From: Parashewanella spongiae
GTDB taxonomy: Bacteria > Pseudomonadota > Gammaproteobacteria > Enterobacterales > Shewanellaceae
Reading direction: 5' to 3'
NCBI RefSeq assembly: GCF_004358345.1
Contig: NZ_CP037952.1
Location: 5,153,457 to 5,217,456 of the forward strand
Length of the DNA: 64,000 nucleotides
Numbering within the stretch: the stretch's first letter is position 1; every line of letters starts with the position of its first letter. Shown here one piece after another: positions 53,314 to 62,570 of this stretch. The position numbers were made by a program, and so were the translations under genes. The notes below the pieces were generated by a model. It was not told where the DNA came from, did not search any database, and saw only the letters and a list, made by a program, of their open reading frames with translations.

Positions 53314-54714
53314 TTACAAATGTTCCTCAGCAAACTCTGCCAAGCGAGATCGAACCACGCCATTGAGATAAATATTCGCACTGCCGTCAAAGTCTTTAAA
53401 ACGTTCGACGATATAGGTGAGCCCTGAAGTGACTGGAGTGAGATAGTTCGAGTCGATTTGAGCTAGGTTACCGCAACAAACCAGTTTGGTGCCTTCTCCC
53501 ATCCGTGTGATCATGGTTTTCAATTGCGATGCGGTAAGGTTTTGACATTCATCCAGTAATACCACAGAGTTTTGGATGGAACGACCTCGCATGAAGTTAA
53601 TTGATTTATACTGGATATTGGCTTTCTCCATAATGTAATTCATGCTTCCCGTGGGATTGACATCATTTTTATGTAACACTTCCAAAGTATCGGTTATTCC
53701 CGCCAGCCAAGGCCCCATTTTCTCTTCTTCCGTACCCGGTAAAAAACCAATCGATTCGGCAATTTCAGGGGTATTACGAGTGACAATAATTTTGTCATAT
53801 TTATTGCGCTCGACCACTAATTCTAGTGCTGCAGCCATAGCTAACAAGGTTTTACCACAACCTGCTGGGCCGGTAAGAATCACCAAGTCGATATCGGGAT
53901 CTAACAAGGCTTGCAATGCCATCCCTTGATAAACGCTTTTAGGCCTTATTCCCCACGCTTCTTGAGTCATAAGTCGTTCACGATTGAGATCTTGAATGGT
54001 TAAGTGATCGCTGTCTTTGGCAATCACCCTACCACAAAATTCCGTCTCTTCATCGAGTAAAAATTGATTCACGTATAGCGCTTCGGCCTCAACTTCAACT
54101 TCGCCCAGTGGAATTTGATGAACGGTTTTTCTGCCTTGGCGCTCGGTATCAATTTTATCAACGCCTTTCCAAAATGTGCCTGAAAATTGATGAAACCCTT
54201 TAGTCAAAAAACGCACATCATCAATGATTTGATCTCTGCGATAATCTTCAACCAATTCAATCCCAGCACCTTTTGCCTTTAAGCGCATATTGATGTCTTT
54301 GGTGACCAATACCACAGATCGTGGTGCATGTAATTGTTGTAAGTGTAAGGTGGAGTTAATGATCAAATTGTCGTTATTATCCCCAGATAAGCTGCCAATA
54401 GTGAAATCGATTTGGTGATCAGGGAAAATGGACAAGCGACCAATGGCGTCTTCATGCCCAGGTCTAACGGGCAGTTCGACCCCTTGTACAAGTTGTTCAG
54501 GAGTGATATTGCCGCCGAGGGTATCTTCTAAAGTTCGAATGGCGACTCTTGCATCGCGACTGACATCGCGTTTTCTATCTTTAATGCTGTCGAGTTCTTC
54601 TAGTACCGTCATTGGCACGACAACATCGTGTTCTTTGAATGAATAAATGGCTAACGGTTCATGCAGTAATACATTTGTGTCCAGTACGAAAAGCTTAGTG
54701 TGGTCTCGTTCCAT
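53314..54714 (-). CDS. PIN-PhoH fusion ATPase (YlaK/PhoH2-like)
   Basis: 466 residues with an N-terminal PIN ribonuclease domain about 1-145 ('FVLDTNVLLHEPLAIY', acidic residues 'EELDSIK', 'LVTKDINMRLKAKG') and a C-terminal PhoH P-loop ATPase about 240-460 with Walker A 'GPAGCGKTLLAMAAA' and Walker B 'VVLLDECQNL'. PhoH2-type proteins are RNA helicase/ribonucleases. Single gene with its own terminator. Confidence 0.93.
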   Translation of the reverse strand: MERDHTKLFVLDTNVLLHEPLAIYSFKEHDVVVPMTVLEELDSIKDRKRDVSRDARVAIRTLEDTLGGNITPEQLVQGVELPVRPGHEDAIGRLSIFPDHQIDFTIGSLSGDNNDNLIINSTLHLQQLHAPRSVVLVTKDINMRLKAKGAGIELVEDYRRDQIIDDVRFLTKGFHQFSGTFWKGVDKIDTERQGRKTVHQIPLGEVEVEAEALYVNQFLLDEETEFCGRVIAKDSDHLTIQDLNRERLMTQEAWGIRPKSVYQGMALQALLDPDIDLVILTGPAGCGKTLLAMAAALELVVERNKYDKIIVTRNTPEIAESIGFLPGTEEEKMGPWLAGITDTLEVLHKNDVNPTGSMNYIMEKANIQYKSINFMRGRSIQNSVVLLDECQNLTASQLKTMITRMGEGTKLVCCGNLAQIDSNYLTPVTSGLTYIVERFKDFDGSANIYLNGVVRSRLAEFAEEHL

Positions 54715-54897
54715 GGCGCCTCCATAAATGCAATTATGACTGTTTTAATCGGTGGTTCTCTCACTCCTATATTTGAGTGTGGTGAATTTTGTTGTCCGTT
54801 TTATGACAACGCTTAGATGGTAATCATCTATTCCATCCATCTTACTCTCAGTAAAGCTTACCCATTATAAAAAAGATATAAGTAATTTGATTAATTT

Positions 54898-55314
54898 TTA
54901 AGTGAATCCAAACCACCAACAAGCACCTAAAAACACAGAAACTATCGAAATCATATTAAGGACGTAGTAGCTAAACATTTTAACTTTATACTGGTAGAGC
55001 ATTGATAATGTAAAAGAATAAAGTGTAATGAATTCATGTGTACTAAAAGGCAGCTGAAGCGTCATCACTTTCGTTTTAATATCTTTGATACCTTCAATGG
55101 TGTCATTCTCCTCATTCAGTACTTTTAATCTGTCGACTGCTATGCCAAAAACAGCAGACAAGGCCGCAACAGTTTCTGAAGAAGTAATGCCACTTTTTTC
55201 TATTCTTTGTATGGTTCTCAAACTGATACCACATAGTTCAGCAAGATGCTGTTGCGTCCAATTTTTACCAACTCTAAGTGCTTTAATTTGTTCACTATCG
55301 ATTTTAATATCCAT
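54898..55314 (-). CDS. XRE-family regulator with C-terminal membrane helix
   Basis: About 138 residues from the ATG at 55314 (the frame also has an upstream ATG at 55362). The N-terminal helix-turn-helix (about 7-60) reads 'LRVGKNWTQQHLAELCGISL' and 'RTIQRIEKSG', the Cro/CI type. A linker is followed by two hydrophobic stretches near the end ('FITLYSFTLSMLYQYKV', 'VLNMISIVSVFLGACWWFG'), so the protein is likely membrane-anchored. Partners are unknown. It is about 100 nt downstream of the prephenate dehydratase gene in the same direction. Confidence 0.78.
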   Translation of the reverse strand: MDIKIDSEQIKALRVGKNWTQQHLAELCGISLRTIQRIEKSGITSSETVAALSAVFGIAVDRLKVLNEENDTIEGIKDIKTKVMTLQLPFSTHEFITLYSFTLSMLYQYKVKMFSYYVLNMISIVSVFLGACWWFGFT

Positions 55315-55417
55315 ATAATTCTCAATCACTCTACTCTTTAAAACACTCATGATATGACTCATATCTATTTTCTATGACGCCATATTTATGATGTCATATG
55401 ACTTTATAGCGACGTCA

Positions 55418-56260
55418 TCATACACATGTGTAACTTCCTAACACTTTTACCTGATGATCTTGTTCAATTTTTGAAATAGCGTCTGAAATATTCACGTTAT
55501 TAATCGCACCTTCAAGATCAATAAAAAACCAGTAATCACCGAATGATTCACAAGTTGGCCTCGAAATAATGGACAATAAATTAACCGAGTGTTCAGCAAA
55601 GCTATTCAAAATTTGACTAAGAGCCCCTGGAGAGTCGTTACCACTGGAAATGACAAGGCTGGTTTTATAACCATCTCTATTGGCTTTTGTTGTTAATTCA
55701 TTTACATGAAAATGTTTATCTGCGCTTAACACCACAAAGCGCGTTTGATTATTGGGGTAATCACCCACATCCGTAACTTTCGAAGAAAACTCTTTCGTCA
55801 TTACCGCATTGCTGGGTACAATTGCAGCGCTATTTTTGAGATTATTTTGTAACTGTTGTAACGATGCCATGTTGCTTTGTGTTTGCACCATACCAAGGTG
55901 TTCAAACTGGCTCAAAAACTTACTGCACTGATTTTTTGCAACAAATTGTACATAAATCTGTTTTATTGCATCAAAATCAGCTTCATTGCTGACAAAAGAA
56001 AATTGAATCGGCAATAAAATTTCGGCAACGATATGCAATTGTGCTTGAGCTAAGGCATCTAAAACTGGTGATACAAACCCTTCTGAGAAATTTTCAATCG
56101 GCACCACACCCAATTGACACCCTTTGCCAACCGCGTCAATAACTTTCAACAAAGAAGAAAAATACTGAATTTCATGTTGCAAAGCTTGTCCATGAATAAA
56201 TTGAATTGTGGCCTGTTCAGTATACGTGCCACTAGGGCCTAACGTTGCGATGGTCTGCAT
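55418..56260 (-). CDS. Stand-alone prephenate dehydratase with ACT domain
   Basis: Makes phenylpyruvate from prephenate. 280 residues: dehydratase domain about 1-180 ('TLGPSGTYTEQATIQF', 'VVPIENFSEGFVSPVLDALA', and 'NQTRFVVLS' with the catalytic Thr) and ACT domain about 200-278 ('SPGALSQILNSFAEHSVNLL', 'ISRPTC'). There is no chorismate mutase domain, unlike the fused PheA P-protein normally used in gammaproteobacteria, so this may be a second enzyme with a special role. The next gene downstream is a membrane-anchored XRE regulator. Several family positions are changed, so activity is likely but not certain. Confidence 0.82.
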   Translation of the reverse strand: MQTIATLGPSGTYTEQATIQFIHGQALQHEIQYFSSLLKVIDAVGKGCQLGVVPIENFSEGFVSPVLDALAQAQLHIVAEILLPIQFSFVSNEADFDAIKQIYVQFVAKNQCSKFLSQFEHLGMVQTQSNMASLQQLQNNLKNSAAIVPSNAVMTKEFSSKVTDVGDYPNNQTRFVVLSADKHFHVNELTTKANRDGYKTSLVISSGNDSPGALSQILNSFAEHSVNLLSIISRPTCESFGDYWFFIDLEGAINNVNISDAISKIEQDHQVKVLGSYTCV

Positions 56261-56599
56261 AATCTCCGCTTGATATAGCCGCAGTACATATCAATAAACT
56301 AACGGTTCTATAAAAAATAAGAAAGTAAATATTTTCCTCTCGAAGTAGCGTTGTTTTTAAACAAACACAGGTATAGGCTTAGAGCCTTTGTTCATCGACT
56401 GACATGAGCGCTCTGCTTTAAGGCCGTTATTTTAGCCCGTTATTTGAACCACCAAATACCTGACGCTTTGGCTGATAAGTAAATTTTTTCAATGTCGCTG
56501 ACTCTATTTGCGCAGAACCTCTATTGAGTAATTTTATTCTTAATAGCGATAGTATAAGATACGCGCCTTTTGTGAGTCAGTCTGGAGTATAGGTAGAAG
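56261..56599. promoter_or_regulatory. Divergent promoter region, prephenate dehydratase / rapA
   Basis: 339 nt without a gene or recognised repeat, AT-rich. Both promoters must lie here. A TAGTATAAGAT box at about 56547-56557 could be the rapA -10, but I cannot set a clear -35. Confidence 0.3.
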
Positions 56600-59557
56600 A
56601 TGCCATTCGCATTAGGTCAACGCTGGATCAGTGATACAGAATCCGATCTTGGTTTAGGTACCGTAGTACAAGTCGAAGGTCGTATGGTAACTGTATTGTT
56701 TCCTGCTACTGGAGACAACCGTATGTTTTCTCGTGAAGATGCCCCATTAACTCGGGTCATTTTTAATCCCGGCGACGTAGTTGAGAGCCATGAAGAATGG
56801 AAGCTCACTATCAGCGAAGTCAAAGAGCAAGGCAGTATTGTTGCCTATGTAGGTACTCGCAGTGATACCGATGAAGTCGTTGAGTTAAGAGAGACACTCC
56901 TTAACCACAATGTTCGTTTCAACAAACCTCAAGATCGCCTGTTTGCAGGACAAATAGATAGACTCGACCGTTTTGGTGTGCGCTATCGTTCGCAATTGCT
57001 GCGTCATAAATTAGCGACTTCTGATATTTTAGGTTTGCAAGGTCCTCGAGTCGGCTTGATCCCTCATCAACAGTGGATTGCTCATGAAGTGGGGCAACGT
57101 TTTGCACCCAGAGTTTTATTAGCCGATGAAGTCGGGCTGGGTAAAACTATTGAAGCTGGACTCATTATTCATCAACAATTACTGACTGGTCGTGCTGAGC
57201 GGATCTTGATCATCGTTCCTGATTCCTTGCGTCATCAGTGGTTAGTTGAAATGCTTCGCCGTTTTAACCTCAAATTCTCCGTATTTGATGAAGAGCGCTG
57301 TGTTGAAGCCTACGCCGATAATGACAATCCGTTTTATACGGAACAACTTGTCATTTGCTCTATGGATTTGCTGCGACAGAAAAAACGTCTTGATCAAGCC
57401 GTTGATGCCGATTGGGATCTCATGGTCGTTGATGAAGCGCATCACCTTGAATGGTCAGAAGAGGCGCCAAGTCGTGCTTATCGAATTGTTGAAGCCCTCA
57501 GTGACGAAATACCAGGAGTATTACTGCTTACGGCTACACCAGATCAATTAGGTCATCAAAGCCATTTTGCTCGATTGCGTCTATTAGATCCTGATCGTTT
57601 TTATGACTACGATGCATTCATTAAAGAAGAAGCAAGTTATCGTGATGTGGCCTTAGCCGCTGATGCACTCATCTCTCATCAAGAGTTCAGTAATCAACAA
57701 TTGTCTACTGAAGCCATTAATAGCTTAACTGAGCTGTTATCTGAAAAAGATATTTCTTCAAGCATAAAGCAGATCCAAGCCGACGATATTCCAGACGAAG
57801 TTAAGCAAACTGCGCGTGAAGAAATGCTGCAAGAACTGCTTGATCGTCATGGTACTGGCCGAGTGCTTTACCGCAACAGCCGCGCTTCAGTAAAAGGGTT
57901 CCCGAAACGAATCTTTAATGCTTACCCTCATGCCATGCCAGAGCAATATGTTACTGCGGCACGGGTCAACGCCATGATGTCGACCAGTCGCCCGAGTACT
58001 GGCATTGCTCAGTTAGAGCTGAAAGTAAAACAAGCATTGAGCCCTGAAAAGATCTACCAAGCCTTCGACTCTGACAATGCGGCTTGGTGGAAATTCGATC
58101 CACGAGTTGAGTGGTTAATTGAATTTTTAAAAGAGCATCGCCGCGAAAAAGTGCTTATTATCGCAAGCCAAGCGGAAACAGCACTCAGCCTTGAAGAAGC
58201 ACTGCGTACTCGTGAAGGTATTCAAGCGACGGTATTCCACGAAGGGATGTCGATTATTGAGCGTGATAAAGCTGGCGCTTATTTTGCTCAAGAGATTGCG
58301 GGTGCACAGGCACTGATCTGCTCAGAAATTGGTTCTGAAGGCCGTAACTTCCAGTTTGCCAGCCATTTGGTGTTGTTTGATTTACCATTAAACCCTGATC
58401 TATTAGAGCAGCGTATTGGTCGACTGGATCGGATTGGGCAAGAGAATGATGTCCAAATTCATTTACCATATCTTACAAATACGGCTCAAGAAAAATTGAT
58501 GGCTTGGTATCACCAAGGCTTAAATGCTTTTGAACTGACTTGCCCAAGTGGTCATGTACTGTATAAAACATTCGCGGCTGAGTTATTAAGCTTACTTACG
58601 GCAGCAGATCTCAACTCCGAAGAAAATACCGAAGTGTTATCTCAACTGCTCAGTGACACTCAGGATAAGTACAAGGCGTTGAAGCAAGCCATGGAGCAAG
58701 GCCGCGATAAGTTACTCGAAATTAACTCCCATGGCGGTGACAAAGCCAAAGAGTTAGTAAAACGATTAGCGGCTCGTGACGAAGATACCGATCTTATCAG
58801 CTCAGTGATCCGCTTGTGGGACATTATTGGTGTTGATCAAGAAGATAATGGTGAAAACTCAATTATCCTAAAGCCAACCGAGCACATGCTTTATCCAAGC
58901 TACCCAGGGTTACCAGAAGACGGCATTACGGTGACCTTCGATCGTGAAACCGCCTTGTCTCGTGACGATATTGCCTTGATCACCCAAGAACACCCTATCG
59001 TTCAAACTGCACTCGACTTAGTAACGAGTTCAGAAACTGGCACCACCAGTGTAGCAATATTGAAAAATAAATCTCTGCCTGCTGGCACTCTGTTTCTAGA
59101 GCTGATTTATATGGCTGACGCCTCTGCACCAAAATCAAGTCAGTTGTATCGCTATTTGCCACCAACGCCAATTCGGGTGTTATTGGATAAAAATGGCAAC
59201 AACTTGTCAGAAAAAGTCGATTACGACAGTTTTGATAAACAACTGAGTGCGGTAAATCGTCATATAGGCAGTAAACTGGTCAATGCCTCTCAGGCAATCA
59301 TCCACCCATTATTGCCAAAAGCACAGGCTGTTGCTGAAGTAGAATTACAAAAGCTTGTCGATACGGCCCGTGAAGAGATGACAACTCAGCTCACCGCAGA
59401 GTTATCAAGATTAGAAGCCTTGAAAGCGATTAACCCTAATATTCGTGAAGACGAGCTCGATTATTTACGGGATCAAATGCAAGACTTACGTGGCTATATC
59501 GATGATTGTCCTTTGCAATTAGACTCCATAAGACTCGTGCTTGTAAGTCACGCGTAA
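56600..59557 (+). CDS. rapA: RNA polymerase-associated ATPase RapA
   Basis: SWI2/SNF2 ATPase that recycles stalled RNA polymerase. 985 residues, a little longer than E. coli (968). N-terminal tudor-like domains about 1-110, helicase lobe 1 with '[16 protein letters not shown]' near 175 and DEAH near 280, lobe 2 with '[20 protein letters not shown]' and '[10 protein letters not shown]' near 575-615, then the RapA-specific C-terminal region. Monocistronic. Confidence 0.97.
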   Translation: MPFALGQRWISDTESDLGLGTVVQVEGRMVTVLFPATGDNRMFSREDAPLTRVIFNPGDVVESHEEWKLTISEVKEQGSIVAYVGTRSDTDEVVELRETLLNHNVRFNKPQDRLFAGQIDRLDRFGVRYRSQLLRHKLATSDILGLQGPRVGLIPHQQWIAHEVGQRFAPRVLLADEVGLGKTIEAGLIIHQQLLTGRAERILIIVPDSLRHQWLVEMLRRFNLKFSVFDEERCVEAYADNDNPFYTEQLVICSMDLLRQKKRLDQAVDADWDLMVVDEAHHLEWSEEAPSRAYRIVEALSDEIPGVLLLTATPDQLGHQSHFARLRLLDPDRFYDYDAFIKEEASYRDVALAADALISHQEFSNQQLSTEAINSLTELLSEKDISSSIKQIQADDIPDEVKQTAREEMLQELLDRHGTGRVLYRNSRASVKGFPKRIFNAYPHAMPEQYVTAARVNAMMSTSRPSTGIAQLELKVKQALSPEKIYQAFDSDNAAWWKFDPRVEWLIEFLKEHRREKVLIIASQAETALSLEEALRTREGIQATVFHEGMSIIERDKAGAYFAQEIAGAQALICSEIGSEGRNFQFASHLVLFDLPLNPDLLEQRIGRLDRIGQENDVQIHLPYLTNTAQEKLMAWYHQGLNAFELTCPSGHVLYKTFAAELLSLLTAADLNSEENTEVLSQLLSDTQDKYKALKQAMEQGRDKLLEINSHGGDKAKELVKRLAARDEDTDLISSVIRLWDIIGVDQEDNGENSIILKPTEHMLYPSYPGLPEDGITVTFDRETALSRDDIALITQEHPIVQTALDLVTSSETGTTSVAILKNKSLPAGTLFLELIYMADASAPKSSQLYRYLPPTPIRVLLDKNGNNLSEKVDYDSFDKQLSAVNRHIGSKLVNASQAIIHPLLPKAQAVAEVELQKLVDTAREEMTTQLTAELSRLEALKAINPNIREDELDYLRDQMQDLRGYIDDCPLQLDSIRLVLVSHA

Positions 59558-59573
59558 TATCTTTGTACCCATA

Positions 59574-59755
59574 GGGATCTAGCGATTTAGAAAGTACTAA
59601 TTTTTGTCGTACCAGCGAAGGCTGGTATCCAGTGGCTTTTATAGAAAAAGCAAAGACACTAGACTACCGACATACAAAACTGTCGTTACTTCGTTTCCAG
59701 CCTGCGCTGAAGTGACGAGAGCTCGTCGGTATACTTTTTCCGCAACTTTCCTTAA
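59574..59755. repeat. Dispersed repeat B (copy 4, inverted)
   Basis: TA-GGGATCTAGCGATTTAGAA to CGGAACTTTCCTTA-like end, in reverse relative to copies 1 and 2. Lies just after rapA. Its first ten bases match the right end of the ISAzo13-like element (GGGATCTAGC). The following 59756-59935 holds nothing I recognise. Confidence 0.75.
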
Positions 59756-59936
59756 TCGATGTAGTGTCATTACCTATTTTCAGGTTGTGACACTGCCCAT
59801 CCATTCCAATCCTATGAACAACTTCCAATTAAAGCCAACCACAACCATGTATTAACTTGAATACAGGAACAAATAAAAAGCAGATCTCTCATTACATTCC
59901 ACTTTCTACCCTTACCTCTAATAAATTGAATGGTAA

Positions 59937-60256
59937 TACCATTAATTACAGTAATTAAATGCTCAACTCAAAGCTATGTATGTGCTCAAAGTGCAATCGA
60001 AATTGATGAAGACACAGTTGCTCTACGTCAAGACAATTTTGAGAAGTAATTTTAGCACATACATGCTCCCGAAGGGCAAGGCTAAAGGGTTCCATTACTG
60101 TGTTACAAGCACTTCAATTATTCCGACAAAAGCACGAAGTGCGTTGAACGCCAGCTTTGTATGGCGGCCGTAGGGAATATAGTACTCGAGCTTGTGCCTT
60201 GCACTGAAACCCTTTAGCTCTTGTTGAGTGAGAGATTAATTACTGTAATTGGTATA
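59937..60256. mobile_element. MITE family D, copy 5
   Basis: TACCATTAATTACAGTAATT to AATTACTGTAATTGGTA, flanked by TAA on both sides. Same plan as copies 1, 2 and 4, orientation reversed. Confidence 0.78.
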
Positions 60257-60262
60257 ACACTA

Positions 60263-60576
60263 GGGTCTGTTGATCTTTCAGGATTAAATTTTGTGCTATT
60301 TGAGCATTTATCTGTTCAAGGCGTGAGCAGTGATGCTTAGCCATCTAAGTGAGCTGGTCACAACACAGAACGGTGAATGCTCAAAAGCATCGAAAAAAGA
60401 GAGAGCGTAAATTGGTCGCTCTTTCTAAATAAAAGGTGCTGCGTTATCGTTTTCTTATTTGGAAACGAAGTAACGACAGTTTTGTATGTCGATAATAACC
60501 AAACCTCACAAACTCTGCCTTGCAAAAAATAACCAATTTATCGTTGCAAAAACAATCACGAAAGATCAACAGACCC
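60263..60576. mobile_element. MITE family A, copy 4 (long form)
   Basis: GGGTCTGTTGATCTTTC to its complement, between TA at 60261-60262 and 60577-60578. At 314 bp it is longer than copies 1 and 2 because of an extra GGAAACGAAGTAACGACAG segment in its middle. Nearly identical to copy 5. Confidence 0.85.
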
Positions 60577-60657
60577 TAGAATAATGAACAAAATTTCACG
60601 GATAAACCTTCAATAGATTGTTAATATGCTCATTAGAATTTAACTTGGAGATAAATA

Positions 60658-60858
60658 ATGTCACAAAAGATAGCTGGAGCTACATTTTCGGGCCGTGCAC
60701 TTAAACCTAATGAAAGCTACCAAAATTCAAATCCATCTTCCACAAGTCAACTGGTTCAGCTAGGAAAAAAGTCTTATCAAGCACAACCCACTCACTCGGA
60801 TAAAAGTACCGATAAAGCAAACGGCTTCATGCGACAACATAAAAGTTATGGCACATAA
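60658..60858 (+). CDS. Small polar protein of unknown function
   Basis: Not recognised. 66 residues, rich in Ser, Gln, Lys, Asn and Thr, no hydrophobic segment, beginning MSQKIAGATFSGRALKPNES. A good ribosome site (TTGGAGATAAATA) precedes the ATG, the main reason to list it. It could be a complete small disordered protein or the 5' remnant of a larger one. The next 390 nt (60859-61250) are very AT-rich and empty. Confidence 0.42.
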   Translation: MSQKIAGATFSGRALKPNESYQNSNPSSTSQLVQLGKKSYQAQPTHSDKSTDKANGFMRQHKSYGT

Positions 60859-61251
60859 TAATCATCTGTTATTTGTAGCAAATTTTGATATAACTCATTC
60901 AATATCGTAAACAAATATCATTCATTATTGATAAATAAAGTCCTTTATCACTTACTGCAACTAAATACCTAGCAATAAAATTTTTAAAAAACATACCACC
61001 GGTTAATTTTTCACCTACCAAACCGCTAAACTATTAACAAATTTAGAATATATGACTATTTCACATAACATTCGTGATAATATTGACGCTCGCCAAAAAT
61101 ATACTGATTACAAATTATGTAGTTACAATAGAGTATTTATCTGACCTATTTATACTCTAGGTGCAGTCAAAAATAATCCTGATTACCAATTAAACTCAGT
61201 CTAAGTTAGAGTTAATTAGGGTATCTCATTGAACTGTCTAGTTAGTATGTC

Positions 61252-61344
61252 GTCATACCAGCGTAGGCTGGTATCCTGCGCCTTTTCTTGGAGCGAGAGA
61301 AAGGCGCTAGACTCCAGCCTGCGCTGGAGTGACAACAAAACTAG
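61252..61344. repeat. Palindromic repeat F (copy 3, continuous)
   Basis: ATACCAGCGTAGGCTGGTAT, an inner TTTTCTTGG/GAGAAAGG arm pair, then GACTCCAGCCTGCGCTGGAG. Gives the uninterrupted form of the copy split by MITE A at 44057. Confidence 0.7.
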
Positions 61345-61396
61345 CTGAACTTTGTAGGTGATCAGGAAAATAATTCGAATATACTCTGCATTAACC

Positions 61397-61523
61397 TAAA
61401 AACATCAGTTGAACGCTGAGTATATGAGTAACTGTTTGAGCAATACGATGATTTTATTATCATGTTTTTCACCCAATGAGTGAAATGCTCTACGCTTGAG
61501 AACGCAGTCAACTGATGTTTCTA
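61397..61523. mobile_element. MITE family C, copy 4 (internally deleted)
   Basis: CCTAAAAACATCAGTTGA to CAACTGATGTTTCTAGG with perfect ATTAA duplications just outside CC/GG (61390-61394 and 61526-61530). Only about 130 bp: the central 100 bp present in other copies are missing. Confidence 0.85.
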
Positions 61524-61560
61524 GGATTAAAGTGATGAATAACAAGGACTCACACCACTT

Positions 61561-62556
61561 ATGACCACTAAAGTACTCATCTGTGATGATTCAAGTATGG
61601 CTCGTAAACAAATGGCTCGTGTGTTGCCCAAGGATTGGGATGTGTCTCTTACTTTTGCAAACAACGGTCTTGAAGGCCTAGAAGCTATTAAAGACGGTAA
61701 AGGAGAGGTCGTTTTTTTAGATCTCACCATGCCTGTGATGGATGGTTATCAGGTACTGGCAACGGTGCAAAAACTCGATTTGCCATCATTGATTATTGTG
61801 GTCTCTGGCGATATTCAACTGCAAGCCTTTCAAAGAGTAAAATCCCTTGGTGCACTCGACTTCATTCAAAAACCCATTAGTTCTGACACGCTAAACAATA
61901 CTCTTCAAGAGTATGGAATTTTTACCAGTTCGGCTGTGGGTGAACTCAGTGATACACCCATGCTTAAAGTTGACCTTCGAGATGCTTGCCAAGAAATCGC
62001 CAACGTCGCCATGGGACGAGCCGCAGACTTACTCGCCAAACTGCTGGATGTATATGTATTGCTGCCCATCCCCACTGTTAATGTACTAGAAGTCAGTGAG
62101 CTAACTATGGCGTTAAAAGCCACAGAAGAAAACCAGCAAGTGTCGGCGTTGTGCCAAGGGTTTATTGGCGCAGGAATAGCAGGTGAAGCCCTGTTACTGT
62201 TTCATGATTCTAGCTTTGAAGACATGGCCAAACTCATGGGGATCAAAAACCCAGATTCGAGCCAAGCAGAAATTGAAGTACTCATCGATACCGGTAATGT
62301 ACTGATTGGCGCCTTTTTAAATGGTATTTCTGCACAACTTGATATGCCCTTTAATCAGAGCCACCCTGTGGTGCTTGGTCGCCATTGTACCGTCAACGAG
62401 CTCATCCATGATAATGCCGAAAAGTGGCAACGCACGCTGGCGATGGAGATCAATTATCGGATTAAAGATCACAACATTCAATGTGATCTATTAATGCTGT
62501 TTACTGAAGAATCAATGCCAACTTTAACAAATAAAATAAGCTACTTAATTGACTGA
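61561..62556 (+). CDS. CheY-CheC fusion response regulator
   Basis: 331 residues. Receiver domain 1-120 with acidic pocket 'CDDSS', phospho-acceptor D54 ('FLDLTMPVMDG') and the conserved Lys in 'DFIQKPIS'. Residues about 135-330 are CheC/CheX-like, with the two phosphatase-type helices 'DACQEIANVAMGRAADLL' and 'EVLIDTGNVLIGAFLNG' (E..N patterns). CheC proteins dephosphorylate CheY-P, so this protein may regulate its own or a partner's phosphorylation. The diguanylate cyclase gene follows 14 nt later and is probably its partner. Confidence 0.86.
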   Translation: MTTKVLICDDSSMARKQMARVLPKDWDVSLTFANNGLEGLEAIKDGKGEVVFLDLTMPVMDGYQVLATVQKLDLPSLIIVVSGDIQLQAFQRVKSLGALDFIQKPISSDTLNNTLQEYGIFTSSAVGELSDTPMLKVDLRDACQEIANVAMGRAADLLAKLLDVYVLLPIPTVNVLEVSELTMALKATEENQQVSALCQGFIGAGIAGEALLLFHDSSFEDMAKLMGIKNPDSSQAEIEVLIDTGNVLIGAFLNGISAQLDMPFNQSHPVVLGRHCTVNELIHDNAEKWQRTLAMEINYRIKDHNIQCDLLMLFTEESMPTLTNKISYLID

Positions 62557-62570
62557 CCGAGCAACTGCCA

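Noticed and set aside
49394-54714. Possible defence island or prophage around the hybrid kinase, PIN-PhoH and XRE genes
   Set aside because: No integrase, restriction, toxin or phage structural gene; each gene is a common chromosomal type with its own signals.
59604-60173. Two ORFs of 65-83 codons after rapA
   Set aside because: They are read-through of repeats B and D; equivalent frames occur in the other copies.
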